DNA from: Aegilops tauschii subsp. strangulata
Taxonomy: Eukaryota; Streptophyta; Magnoliopsida; Poales; Poaceae
Reading direction: 5' to 3'
DNA length: 64,000 bases
Assembly: GCF_002575655.3 (NCBI RefSeq)
Contig: NC_053035.3
Location: forward strand, 500,432,601-500,496,600
The position numbers and the translations under genes are program-made. The notes below the pieces were generated by a model. The model was given only the letters and a program-made list of their open reading frames with translations. It did no database searches and was not told where the DNA came from. Shown here one piece after another: positions 32,844 through 44,280 of the stretch. Numbering within the stretch: the first letter of the stretch is position 1; every line of letters begins with the position of its first letter.

Positions 32844-34227
32844 GGGGCACGCCCACCCCCTGGGCACGCCCTCCACCCTCGTGGGCCCTCGTGGCTCCCC
32901 TGACGTATTTCTTCCTCCTATATATACCAATATACCCTAAAACCATCGGGGAACTGAATAGATCGGGAGTTCTGCCGCCACAAGCCTCTGTAGCCACCAA
33001 AAACCAATCGGGACCCTGTTCCGGCACCCTGCCGGAGGGGGGAACCCTCACCGGTGTCCATCTTCATCATCCCGGCGCTCTCCGTGACGAGGAGGGAGTA
33101 GTTCACCCTCTGGGCTGAGGGTATGTACCAGTAGCTATGTGTTTGAGCTCTCTCTCTCTCTCTCTCTCTCTCTCGTGTTCTTGAGGTGATACGATCTTGA
33201 TGTATCGCGAGCTTTGCTATTGTAGTTGGATCTTATGATGTTTCTCCCCCTCTACTCTCTTGTAATGGATTGTGTTTTCCCTTTGAAGTTATCTTATCGG
33301 ATTGAGTCTTTAATGATTTGAGAACACTTGATGTATGTCTTGCGTGGGATAACCATGGTGACAATGGGTTATTCTATTGATTCACTTGATGTATGTTTTG
33401 GTGATCAACTTGCGGGTTCCGCCCATGAACCTATGCATAGGGGTTGGCACACGTTTTCGTCTTGACTCTCCGGTAGAAACTTTGGGGCACTCTTTGAGGT
33501 TCTATATGTTGGTTGAATAGATGAATCTGAGATTGTGTGATGCATATCGTATAATCATACCCACGGATACTTGAGGTGACATTGGAGTATCTAGGTGACA
33601 TTAGGGTTTTGGTTGATGTGTGTCTTAAGGTGTTATTTTACTACGAACTCTAGGGCTGTATGTGACACTTATAGGAATAGCCCAATGGATTGATCGGAAA
33701 GAATAACTTTGAGGTGGTTTCGTACCCTACCATAATCTCTTCGTTTGTTCTCCGCTATTAATGACTTTGGAGTGACTCTTTGTTGCATGTTGAGGGATAG
33801 TTATATGATCCAATTATGTTATTATTGTTGACAGAACTTGCACTAGTGAAAGTATGAACCCTAGGCCTTGTTTCCTAGCATTGCAATACCGTTTACGCTC
33901 ACTTTTATCACTAGTTACCTTGTTGTTTTTATATTTTCAGATTACGAAAACCTATATCTACCATCCATATTGCACTTGTATCACCATCTCTTCGCTGAAC
34001 TAGTGCACCTATACAATTTACCATTGTATTTGGTGTGTTGGGGACACAAGAGACTCTTTGTTATTTGGTTGCAGGGTTGTTTGAGAGAGACCATCTTCAA
34101 CCTACGCCTCCCACGGATTGATAAACCTTAGGTCATCCACTTGAGGGAAATTTGCTACTGTCCTACAAACCTCTGCACTTGGAGGCCCAACAACGTCTAC
34201 AAGAAGAAGGTTGTGTAGTAGACATCA
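32844..34227 (+). repeat. Truncated 3' LTR of element B
   Basis: Colinear with element B's 5' LTR from about 12725 to 14086, ending GTAGACATCA at 34227 and followed by TSD TAAAC. It includes a longer (CT)n run at 33149-33174. The 5' ~290 bases were lost at the junction with the chromovirus LTR. Confidence 0.9.
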
Positions 34228-34866
34228 TAAACAAACATTACCCACTGTAGGCTATCACAATTCTATGGCCCCAAGTCAAGGAGGCTTCAACAAGAATTCA
34301 ATCATACACAAATAATGAAGCTATAACAACATTCTGTGAAAACAGGACAGTCTGCAAAGATTCGAACATCCACCATACTTCTGTAACTCAAAAATTCTGA
34401 AAAATTAGGACAAAATAAAAATTTTGTATAGAAAGACTGTGCAAAAAGTTTTAGAACCGTTTGACGTTCCAGTAAAAAATGTAAAATCGAGCACTACAAC
34501 CAAAGTTTCTGTTTTGCACCGCACAAACCAACAAGCAATTTAATCATCCTAAAGGCAAATCTTGGCACATTATTTTTATAATACAATGGAATTGTACAAG
34601 GGGATAATTATTTTTGTGAGAATATTCATGAAAAATTTCTACATTGTTTCCATGAGCATGAACACAAGTGTTCAAGGTCGACCCTCACTTCTCCAATACA
34701 TAACTTCCAATCGCTTCTCTTTTTGAAAAAGTATTAAGTTCCCCTCTATATTTTTTATTTATAAACTTTATAAAAGCACTCAACAGAAATAAATGACTCA
34801 CTAAAACTTCCGAGTTGTCTCCCTGGCAGCACTTTCTTTAAAGCCATTAAGCTAGGCATAAAGTGC
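34228..34866 (-). other. Element A internal non-coding sequence (continuation)
   Basis: After the TSD copy TAAAC, element A resumes. In element sense this lies downstream of its coding remnant; there is no convincing frame. It resembles element B's 3' region in short blocks (TTTACTGGA, CAGACTGT..TGTTTT). Confidence 0.65.
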
Positions 34867-35332
34867 TCAAATAATGAATCCACCCGGATCACAAGGTATA
34901 TCAAAGCCAATTTGAATCAACAATGATTTAGCATTTAGTAGTGAGCACAAAGCAACATATATCATGCAATGACGAAGTCTAACTCTCTTCCTATGCATCG
35001 GCATGTCATACAAGAACAATTCATGCACATCAAGTAAAGGCCAATACATAGTATAAGTAGTTTCTTGCAATTCTATCGTGTTGGAAACATAAAGAGGTGG
35101 AGATGTAGTTCCTCTCTCGTAAAAATTGCAAGTAGGAGCAGCAAGCACATGCATATTATACGCATCAAAATTATCATGTGTAGTGGTAGAACGCAGCCCA
35201 TCAATGTAATCCTTAAAAAGTGCAAACTTCTCCAATATAGTGTAGTTTGGAGAACTCAAAAAGAGAATAGGACAATCATCTATGGGTGCAATAGCAACAA
35301 TGTGATTCTTAACATAAGGAACTATAGCAAGT
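34867..35332 (-). pseudogene. Element A protein, C-terminal part
   Basis: Continues the frame that element C interrupts at 41482: the codons at both sides of the CAAGT TSD join in the same frame. It includes CPILFLSSPNYTILEKFAL, YWPLLDVHELFLYDMPMHRK and VRLR, and ends at 34867. The PMHRKxVRL block and preceding PPLYV / PLYV-type stretch recur in element B's protein. Function unknown; it is specific to this non-autonomous lineage. Broken by element C, and by an upstream stop and frameshift in the N-terminal half. Confidence 0.6.
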
Positions 35333-36747
35333 TGATAACCCACAAGTATAGGGGATCGCAACAGTTTTCGAGGGTAGAGTATTCAACCCAAATTTATAGA
35401 TTCAACACAAGGGGAGCCAAAGAATATTTGAAGGTATTAGCAGCTGAGTTGCCAATTCAACCACACCTGGAGATTAATTATCTGCAGCAAGGTGATCAGT
35501 AGCGAAGTAGTATGATAGTTTTGATAATAGTAGCAATAGCAACAGTAACTGTGACAGTGATAGTAGTAACTTTGTAGCAAGTGTAACAGCAATGATAGCA
35601 GTAGTAACTTAGCAGAAACAATATAATATAAATTCGTAGGCATTGGATCGGTGACTTGGATGATATTCATCATGTGACAGTTATAACCTAGGGCGATACG
35701 ACACTAGCTCTAGTTCATCGATATAATGTAGGCATGTATTCCGTAAATATTCATACGTGCCTTATTAAAAGAACTTGCATGACATCTTTTGTCCTACCCT
35801 CCCGTGGCAGTGGGGTCCATACTGGAAACTAAGGGATATTAAGGCCTCCTTTTAATGGAGAACCGGAACAAAGCATTAACACAAAGTGAATACATGAACT
35901 CCTCAAACTACGGTCATCACCGGGAGTGGGCCCGGTTGTTGTCACTCCGGGGTTGCCGGATCATAACACCTAGTAGGTGACTATAACTTGCAAGATCGGA
36001 TATAAAACATGGATATAATCATGATAACATAAACGGTTTAGATCTGAGTTCATGGCACCTGGGCCCAAAGTGACAAGCATTAAGCATAGCAAAGTCATAG
36101 CAACATCAATCTAAGAACATAGTGGATACTAGGGATCAAGCCCTAAAAAACTAACTCGATTACATGATGAATCTCATCCAACTCCTCACCGACCAGCGAG
36201 CCTACGAAGGAATTACTCACTCCCGGTGGGGAGCATCATGGAATTGGCGATGGAGAAGGGTTGGTGATGACGAAGAATGAAGATCCCCCTCTCCGGAGCC
36301 CCAAACGGACTGTAGATCTGCCCTCCCGAGGAAGAACATGGCTTGGCGGTGGCTCCGTCTCGTGGATCGCGATAATTCTCTCTCTCTCTGATTTTTTCTC
36401 TCCAAAAATAGGATTTTGTAGCGTTGGAATCAGGGTCTGCAGGGCCACCAGGTGGGGACAACCCACCTGGGCACGCCAAGAGAGGGTGGCACGCCCTGGT
36501 GGGTTGTGCCCGCCCAGGTGCCCCTCTTCGGTAGGTCTTGGCTCCAGAAATTCTTATTATTGATATAAAAAATCCTCGCAAAGTTTCGTTCCATTCCGAG
36601 AACTTTTATTTCTGCACAAAAACAACACCATGGTAGTTCTGCTGAAAACAGCGTCAGTCCGGGGTTAGTTTCATTCAAATCATGCAAATTAGAGTCCGAA
36701 ACAAGAGGAAAAGCGTTAGGAAAAGTAGATACATTGGAGACGTATCA
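35333..36747 (-). repeat. 3' LTR of element C
   Basis: Plus-strand ends TGATAACCCACAAG and GGAGACGTATCA. Includes AGT/AAC-rich microsatellite-like sequence at 35510-35600. The box that reads TATAAAATC in the other LTR is changed here to CTACAAAATCC (about 36410-36420). Confidence 0.92.
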
Positions 36748-37236
36748 ACTCCCCAAGCTTAAACCTTTGCTTGTCCTCAAGCAATTCACTTGATAAACTG
36801 AAAGTGAAAAATAAAAACATTTACGAACTCTTTTGCTCTTGTTTGCATAAATAGGCTGAAACAGTGCCCAGGTGGGTTGTGCCCACCTGGTGCACCTCCC
36901 TCTGATATTATTTGCACCAGAAATTTAGAAATATTCGAAAAAAACCGTATTAAATTTTCAGGGCATTCTGAGAACTTTTATTTTTGGGTCATTTTTTTTA
37001 TTGCACGGGAAATTCAGAAAAGAGACAAAAGAATGGCATTTTATTTTATTTAACTAATAAAAATAGAAAACAAAAAGTAGGGACAGAAGGTAGTGCTTAC
37101 TAAATTCATCAACTTCATACCGTTCAAAAATGATCCATTAATAAGGTTGATCAGGTCTTATTAACAACCACTTTCGATTAGCATGAAACCGAAGAACTTT
37201 CGTAAATCACTAAGTTACCTCAATGGGTATATGCAT
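36748..37236 (-). other. Element C 3' non-coding region and polypurine tract
   Basis: In element sense this is the stretch between the protease stop and the 3' LTR. It ends with a purine-rich AAGCTTGGGGAGT (36760-36748) next to the LTR. It also holds a short echo of LTR sequence (GGTGGGCACAACCCACCTGG, about 36868-36890). No pol sequence is seen. Confidence 0.7.
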
Positions 37237-37914
37237 TTACCCAACAATAAGCATTTCATGTTTCTTTTTAACAGTAGGTAGAGGTATTTCAAAACTTCCA
37301 ATAGTGATTGTCGGAGATTTTTCAATAACATTAATACCATTCACTTGGAATTGTTTGTTCAGAAAGTGCACCGTATGCTCATTACCATTAATATGAAAAG
37401 TGACCTTGCTTTTATTGCAATCAATAACAGCCCCTGCAGTATTCAAGAAGGGTATACCAAGGATAATTGACATATTGTCGTCCTCGGGCATTTCAAGTAT
37501 AACAAAGTCAGTCAAAATAGTAACATTAGCAACAACAACGGGCACATCCTCACAAATACCGATAGGTATGGTAGTTGATTTGTCAGCCATTTGCAAAGAT
37601 ATTTCAGTAGGTGTGAGTTTATTCAGGTCAAGTCTTTTATATAAAGACAAAGGCATAACACTAGCACCAGCTCCTAAATCACACAAAGCAGTTTTCACAT
37701 AATTCTTTTTGATAGATCAAGGTATAGTTGGTATTCTCGGATCTCCAAGTTTTTTAGGTACTCCATCCTTAAAAGTATAATTAGCAAGCATAGTGGAGAT
37801 TTCAGCTTCCGGTATTTTTCTCTTATTTGTGATGATATCTTTCGTATACTTTGCATAAGGAGGCATCTTCAAGATATCAGTCAACCGAGTACGCACAAAG
37901 ACTGGCCTTAGCAT
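37237..37914 (-). pseudogene. Element C aspartic protease region
   Basis: 37914-37717 (ADILKMPPYAKYTKDI-type linker region) and 37698-37237, separated by an in-frame stop near 37717. The second part has the active-site-like ALCDLGAGASVMPLSLYKRL, where Athila-lineage proteases carry DLGA-type motifs, and ILGIPFLNTAGAVIDC, typical of a retropepsin C-terminal half. The usual RT that follows is missing. Damaged copy. Confidence 0.75.
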
Positions 37915-37956
37915 TTCAGCAAAGCGTTCAAATTCTTCATCATCTTTCTTTTTAGT

Positions 37957-39854
37957 TTACTTGGGTGGAAAAGGCATAGGTTTTTGAACCCATGGTTCTC
38001 TTTCTCTACCATGTTTTCTAGCAACAAAGTCTCTTTTATCATACCTTTTATTCTTAGGTTGTGGGTTATCAAGATCAACAGGTGGTTCTATCTCAACATC
38101 ATTATCTGGTTCATTATCATTGTTTGGTTGAGAGTCTTCATGAACCTCATCATTATATTTTTCATTATCACTAGGTGAGTGTTCATTACCAGATTGAGTT
38201 TCAGCATCTGAGATAGAAGTTTCATTATCATTGTCAGGAGGTTTTTCTATTTCAGGTTCACTAGAACTATGCAAATTAAAGTCCTATCATTTTTCTTCTT
38301 CTTTCTGTTTTTAGAAGGACTAGGTGCACTAGTGTTATTTCTTTGTGAATCTTGTTCAATTCTTTTTGGGTGTCCCTCAGGATAAAGTGGTTCCTGAGTC
38401 ATTTTACCTCCTCTAGTTGCAACTCCAATAGCAAAGTCATGCATATTATGATTCATTTCATCAAGCAATTCTCTTTGTGATTTAGCAACTTGTTCTAATT
38501 GAGTTTGAACCATAGAAGCATGTTTTCCAACACCTCTAACATCATTTGAGATTCTAAATAATAAGTCACTCAAGCGAGCAATCATATCAAAATTATATTT
38601 CAATTGTTTAATAACATTTGCATTGAAGTGATCTTGTTTTCTAATATAGTTTTCAAACTCATAAGGGCATTGGCTAGGATGCATATTGTGATGATTATCA
38701 TTATCATTGAACTTCATTAGAGAATTTACCTCTACCACCTAAGGCAGTGGTGGTGTATTAAGACCATGTATTTCTTCAATGGGAGGTAAATTAACATCTT
38801 CAGCTTTAATACCTTTTCCTTCATAGATTTCTTTACCTCTTGCATATCTTCAGGACTGAGATATAATATACCCCTCTTCTTCGGAGTGGGTTTAGCCGGT
38901 GGTTCAGGAATAGTCCAATCATCATAATTTTTCAATATATTATTCAATAATGCTTCAACTGCTCCAACAGTTCGTGCCCTGAAAACACAACCAGCACAAC
39001 TATCTAGGAAGTCCCTAGAAGCATCGGTTAGTCCATCATAGAAGATATCAAGTATTTCATTTTTTCTTAAGAGGATGATCAGGCAAAGCATTAAGTAGCT
39101 GGCAAAGCCTCCCCCAAGATTGTGGGAGACTCCCTTCTTTAATTTGCACAAAGTTAAATATTTCCTGTAAGGCAGCTTGTTTCTTATGAGCAGGAAAATA
39201 TTTTTCAGAGAAGTAATAAATCATATCCTGGGGGCTACGCACACAACTAGGAGCAAGAGTATTGTACCAAGCTTTAGCATCACCCTTTAATGAGAAAGGA
39301 AATAATTTGATAATAAAGTAATAGCGAGTTTTCTCATCATAAGTAAAAACGGTGGCTATATCATTCAACTTAGTAAGATGTGCCACAACAGTTTCAGTTT
39401 CATAACCACAAAAAGGATCAGATTCAACCAAAGTAATTAACTCTGGGTCGACAGAGAATTCATAATCCTTAGCATCAATAAAGATAGGTGAAGTAGAAAA
39501 CTTAGGATCACATTTCATTCTAGCATTCAGAGATTTTTCTTTATACTTGTGTAATAATTTCTCTAGATCATCTCTATCCTTACAAGCAAGAATATCTCTA
39601 GTTGTCTCTTCATTCATAACATAACCTTCCAATACCTTAGGCAATTCATATCTAGGAAGGCTAGTTCTAGTAGGTGTTTCAGGGGTTTCAGTTTCAAGCT
39701 CATCATCAGATTCAACAACATCATGTTGTATTACTCTAGCAATTTGTTCATCACCAAAATCACCAAGTGGCACATCATTATTAGCAAGCAAGGTACTAGA
39801 ATCATCATAAGCATTATCCATAGCAGAAGTAGCAACATCAATAACTTGCGACAT
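37957..39854 (-). pseudogene. gag: Element C Gag, frameshifted
   Basis: From ATG 39854. The capsid region includes KLFPFSLKGDAKAWYNTLAP and DMIYYFSEKYFPAHKKQ, hallmark wording of Athila Gag. Continuation segments are in different frames at 39151-38732, 38738-38247 and 38274-37957. The later part has the acidic linker with DNEPDNDVEIEPPVD and the basic KRYDKRDFVARKHGRER. Frame changes occur near 39060, 38735 and 38260. Intact-length Gag but not translatable as it stands. Confidence 0.8.
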
Positions 39855-40044
39855 ATCAGAATTAATAGCATGTGGTGGTGTTGCAAGTTTACTTATAACC
39901 GAAGGTTAATCTAAAGCAGAACTGGATGGCAGTTCCTTACCTCCCCTCGTCTTTGAGGGAAATATCTTAGACTTAGAGTCCTTCAGATTGTTCATAGTGA
40001 TAATATGATAATAATCCCAAGTGACTCAACAAATATAGCTATGC

Positions 40045-40062
40045 TCCCCGGCAGCGGTGCCA
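40045..40062 (-). other. Element C primer-binding site (tRNA-Asp type)
   Basis: TGGCACCGCTGCCGGGGA on the minus strand. It differs at two positions from the tRNA-Asp complement, 11 bases from the LTR end. Confidence 0.75.
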
Positions 40063-40073
40063 GAAAAAGGTCT

Positions 40074-41476
40074 TGATAACCCACAAGTATATGGGATCGC
40101 AACAGTTTTCGAGGGTAGAGTATTCAACCCAAATTTATAGATTCGACACAAGGGGAGCCAAAGAATATTTTAAGGTATTAGCAGCTGAGTTGCCAATTCA
40201 ACCACACCTCGAGATTAATTATCTGCACCAAGGTGATCAGTAGCAAAGTAGTATGATAGATTTGATAATAGTAGCAACAGTAACAGTAACGGTAACAGTG
40301 ATAATAGTAATTTTGTAGCAAGTGTAACAGTGATGATAGCAGTAGTAACTTAGCAGAAACAATATAAGATAAATTCGTGGGCATTGGATCGGTGACTTGG
40401 ATGATATTCATCATGTGACAGTTATAACCTAGGGCGATACGGCACTACCTCCAGTTCATCAATATAATGTCGGCATGTATTCCGTAAATAGTCACACGTG
40501 CTTTATTAAAAGAACTTGCATGACATCTTTTGTCCTACCGTCCCATGGCAGCGGGGTCCATACTGGAAACTAAGGGATATTAAGGCCTCCTTTTAATAGA
40601 GAACCGGAACAAAGCATTAACACATTACATGAACTCCTCAAACTACGGTCATCACCAGGAGTGGGCCCGGTTGTTGTCACTCCGAGGTTGCCGGATCATA
40701 ACACGTAGTAGGTGACTATAACTTGCAAGATCGGATATAAAACATGGATATAATGATGATAACATAAACGGTTCAGATCTGAGTTCATGGCACCCGGGCC
40801 GAAACAAGCATTAAGCAAAGCAAAGTCATAGCAACATCAATGTAAGAACATAGTGGATACTAGGGATCAAGCCCTAACAAAACTAACTCGATTACATGAT
40901 GAATCTCATCCAACTCCTCACCGACCAGCGAGCCTACGAAGGAATTACTCACTCCCGGTGGGGAGCATCATGGAATTGGCGATGGAGAAGGGTTGGTGAT
41001 GACGAAGAACGATGACCCCCCCTCTCTGGAGCCCCAAACGGACTCCAGACCTGCCCTCCCGAGGAAGAACATGGCTTGGCGGCGGCTCCGTCTCGTGGAT
41101 CACGATAATTCTCTCTCCCTGATTTTTTTCTCCGAAAATATGATTTTATAGCATTGGAATCAGGGTCTGCGGGGCCACCAGGTGGGGACAACCCACCTGG
41201 GCGCGTCAGGAGAGGGGGCGCGCTCTAGTGGGTTGTTCCCACCCAGGTGCCCCTCTCTGGCAGGTCTTGGCTACATAAATTCTTATTATTGATATAAGAA
41301 ATCCTCACAAAGTTTCGTTCCATTCCGAGAACTTTTATTTCCACACAAAAACAACACCATGGTAGTTCTGCTGAAAACAGCGTCAGTCCGGGGTTAGTTT
41401 CATTCAAATCATGCAAATTAGAGTCCAAAACAAGAGGAAAAGCATTAGGAAAAGTAGATACGTTGGAGACGTATCA
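40074..41476 (-). repeat. 5' LTR of element C
   Basis: Same ends as the 3' LTR, 1403 bp. A TATAAAATC box lies on the minus strand at about 41142-41150. Followed by TSD CAAGT. Confidence 0.92.
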
Positions 41477-41481
41477 CAAGT

Positions 41482-42345
41482 TCATCTCCATAAGCATAAT
41501 TTACTTTGGCATCATGGCCACAAGCATAGCAAGCATCATCAAAAAGGGATATTTCAAATGAATCAACGGGATCAGAGCAATTATCATGGCATTCATCCTT
41601 CGGTGAGAATGAAGGGAAATTAAATAATGTATGAGTTGAAGAGTTACTCTCATTAGAAGGTGGGCACGGGTGATCAATCCGCTCTTCCTGCTTTTGTTCT
41701 TAGCTCTCCTCATCATCTTTTTCATCCAATGAGCTCACAATATCATCGATTTCTTCTTCCATAGACTCCTGAAAAATATTAGTCTCTTCTTGGACAACGG
41801 AGACTTTCTCAATAAACACATCAATATCGTAATTGCATTTATAATTATCATAGCAATATTTAAGGATAGCAAAAATTTTAGTTCTATAAACTGAATCATC
41901 AAAATCTTCATACTTTTCAAACAAAGATTCAATTTCATAAGCACCCTTAAAAGCAAAAAATTCTTCTATTCGTTCCACATCATCATAATCATATATACCA
42001 TTACCATAAGAAGACAAGGTTTCGTACTCATTAAATTTGAATGAAAAGGGAAGGTCTGGAGCCTTCATCCTAGAACAACAAGTATAATCATATCTCAAGC
42101 ATAGCTCTCGAGCATACCAATGCAACATATGAATTTGATCCCATAATAGTTTCCCTTTTTATGTCAAGCGATAATTCCTAGAGCATTCACGTTGATCCAA
42201 CGTTACTCCCATTATCAAGTTGAATGGGGTTTTCCCAGGATTATCAAAGTAGTGCATAATATTTTTCACATAACGAGCATCGAGGGTTTTAGGAGGTTCC
42301 CCATCTCCATGAGTAGCAAGTACAACTAATTTTTGGTGTTTCCTG
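41482..42345 (-). pseudogene. Element A protein, N-terminal part
   Basis: Reads from about 42345 as MDMEQETPK, shifts frame, then continues as LVVLATHGDGEPPKTLDARY through GKTPFNLIMGVTLDQRECSR. After a stop (near 42160) it continues with MLHWYARELCLRYDYTCC and an acidic segment, then another stop at 41700, and on to element C. The protein has no recognisable catalytic domain or zinc knuckle. Two in-frame stops, one frameshift and the element C insertion make it dead. Confidence 0.55.
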
Positions 42346-42452
42346 TTCCATATCCATAACTAAAGATAGAGAACAACTTAGAACAGAAAATAAAAACTAC
42401 TTAGAGATAAAGCAAACAAGCACACACGAGAATATTCACCCCACGCTATTGC

Positions 42453-42470
42453 TCCCCGGCAACGGCGCTA
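42453..42470 (-). other. Element A primer-binding site (tRNA-Asp)
   Basis: TAGCGCCGTTGCCGGGGA on the minus strand, one mismatch to the tRNA-Asp complement, 11 bases from the LTR end at 42482. Confidence 0.82.
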
Positions 42471-42481
42471 GAAAAAGGTCT

Positions 42482-44012
42482 TGATAACCCACAAGTATGG
42501 GGGATCGTTTGTAGCCTTCTTCGATAAATAAGAGTGTCAAACCCAATGAGGAGCTAAAGGTAGAACAAATATTCCCTCAAGTTCTATAGACCACCGATAC
42601 AACTCTACGCACACTTGATGTTTGCTTTACCGGAAACAAGTATGAAACTAGAAGTAGTTTGTAGGTGATAGGATAGGTTTGCAAGATAATAAAGAGCACG
42701 TAAATAAAATCTAGGGGCTGTTTAAATAAAGACACGACTAAGTTAGTTTTAGTAGAGAGCTTTTGTTAATAAGAAAGTCATTTGTCCCTAGGCAATCGAT
42801 AACAAGTACCGGTAATCATTATTGTAAATTTTTATGAGGGAGAGGCTTGAGCTAACATACTTTCTCTACTTGGATCATATGGACTTATGATTGGACCCCT
42901 AGCAAGCATCCGCAACTACTAAAGATCATTAAGGTCATGAAACCCAACCATAGCATTAAGTATCAAGTCCTCTTTACTCCCATACACCATAGCCCACCTA
43001 CTCGGGTTTAAGTTTCTGTCACTCTCGCAACCCACCATAAGTGAACCATGAACATATTGCAACACCCTACAGCGAGGGCCCCTCACGTTTGCACGAGACG
43101 GAGGGCACCATAGGACAACACCACAAATAAAATATACAATCATACCAACCAAGATCACGATTAACCCATAGGACAAAACGGATCTACTCAAACATCATAG
43201 GATAACCATAGATCGTTGGGGAATAATATATGGAGTTGAGCACCATGTTTAAGTAGAGATTACAGCGGGGAGAAGAGGTGTTACACCGCTGCATAGAGGG
43301 GGAGAAAGTTGGTGTTGACGGTAGCAAGATTGTTGATGTAGAAGAGGTGTTACACCGCCGTCACGACCCTAGCCCCGGCGGCACTCCGGCGCCACCGGGA
43401 GAGAGGGGGAGAGAGCGCCCCTACTTCTTCTTCTTCCTTGGCCTCCCCCCTAGATGGGAGGAGAGTTCCCCCTTTGGTCCATGGCCTCCATGGCCACGGA
43501 GGGGCGGGAGCCCCTCCGAGATTGGATCTCCCTCTCTGTTCTCTTCTATTTCGCGTTCCCCAGATCTGGCTGAAAACCGTTTCTTATATTCCGAGAGATC
43601 CGTAACTCCAATTGCGCTGAGATTTTAATATCATCTTTTTCGGATATAAGCTTCCTTGCGCCGAAGTAGAGCTCCAACCGACGTTCGAGGAGGGCACAAC
43701 CCACCAGCGCCCGGGGCCTTGGGCGCGCCCTGGTGTCTTGTGGGTTGTGTGGGCCTCCGTTTGCCCTGATTCCAACTCCCAAAAATCACATATATTCCAA
43801 AATAATTCTCCGTAAAATTTTATTACATTTGGACTTCGTTTGATATGGATTTTCTGCGATACAAAACACATGCAAAAAATAAGAACTGGCACTGGGCACT
43901 GGATCAATAGGTTAGTCCAATAAATCATATAAAAAGTTGCCAAAAATATGTGAAAGTTGTATAATATCGGCATGAAACAATCAATAATTATAGATACGAC
44001 GGAGACGTATCA
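42482..44012 (-). repeat. 5' LTR of element A
   Basis: TGATAACCCACAAG...GGAGACGTATCA, 1531 bp. It contains the undisrupted CACTA-1 target at 42687-42692. It also retains about 55 bp near 43140-43195 that the 3' LTR lacks. Confidence 0.9.
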
Positions 44013-44038
44013 CACACACACACACACACACACACACA
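44011..44038. repeat. (CA)n microsatellite
   Basis: Fourteen CA units directly abutting the end of element A's 5' LTR. Confidence 0.95.
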
Positions 44039-44039
44039 A

Positions 44040-44280
44040 ATGTAGCGCCCAGAACCCGAAAAAACCAGTAAAAGGCTCGGGAAGGTTCCAAAATTTTCTG
44101 GATCCTCCCGTAATGTTCCTAGGCCGCCATAGGCTAGTCATCAAGGTAAGGCCCTATGGGCTAAAGAGTGGGGTGCCCCACCGGGCTTGGTGGCCAAACC
44201 TTCTCTTCGCGGCTATGGTTTAGGGGAGCAGACCACCTTTGTTGTGCCAACCTAGGAAGAGGAAGCCCCTCCTCCAACTA
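44040..44280 (+). repeat. Unidentified repeat, copy 1 first block
   Basis: Starts TGTAGCGCCCAGAACCCGAA, with GGAAGGTTCCAAAATTTTCT and CCATAGGCTAG blocks. A diverged partner is at 45262-45500. The TGT..CGCC start is LTR-like, but no PBS, end or TSD was found. Confidence 0.55.

Larger units (their letters stand above)
12439..34227 (+). mobile_element. Element B: Sabrina-like non-autonomous Gypsy element, interrupted by LARD-1 and a chromovirus
   Basis: 5' LTR 12439-14086, PBS 14096-14113, internal 14087-16905, truncated 3' LTR 32844-34227. The TSD TAAAC is at 12434-12438 and 34228-34232. This proves that the two LTRs 19 kb apart belong to one insertion, which sits inside element A. I count about 32 differences over about 1340 aligned LTR bases (about 2.4 percent). 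It encodes only a gag-like frame with a zinc knuckle and no pol. The end of its internal region and about 290 bases of its 3' LTR were lost in the deletion at 32843/32844. Confidence 0.9.
35333..41476 (-). mobile_element. Element C: Athila-lineage Gypsy with gag and protease only
   Basis: Complete two-LTR structure: LTRs 35333-36747 and 40074-41476, tRNA-Asp PBS 40045-40062, TSD CAAGT at 35328-35332 and 41477-41481. The internal region encodes Gag and an aspartic protease but goes straight from protease to a short non-coding stretch and the 3' LTR, so RT, RNase H and integrase are absent. LTRs differ at about 28 of the first 520 aligned bases (about 5 percent). Inserted into element A's coding remnant. 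A related LTR fragment is at 48199-48778. Confidence 0.92.
2509..44012 (-). mobile_element. Element A: host Gypsy element (Athila lineage, Sabrina-like, non-autonomous), heavily nested
   Basis: Reassembled from pieces: 3' LTR 2509-2687 + 8829-10088, internal 10089-12438 + 34233-35332 + 41482-42481, 5' LTR 42482-44012. Each interruption is bounded by a TSD (TAA, TAAAC, CAAGT). In the 5' LTR the transposon-free sequence runs uninterrupted across the CACTA-1 site. The PBS at 42453-42470 matches tRNA-Asp. The element encodes no RT or integrase, only a decayed frame of unknown function. Over about 320 aligned bases I count roughly 13 differences between the LTRs (about 4 percent). The outer end of the 3' LTR is missing, so A's own TSD cannot be tested. 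The Sabrina-like name is from memory. Confidence 0.85.
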
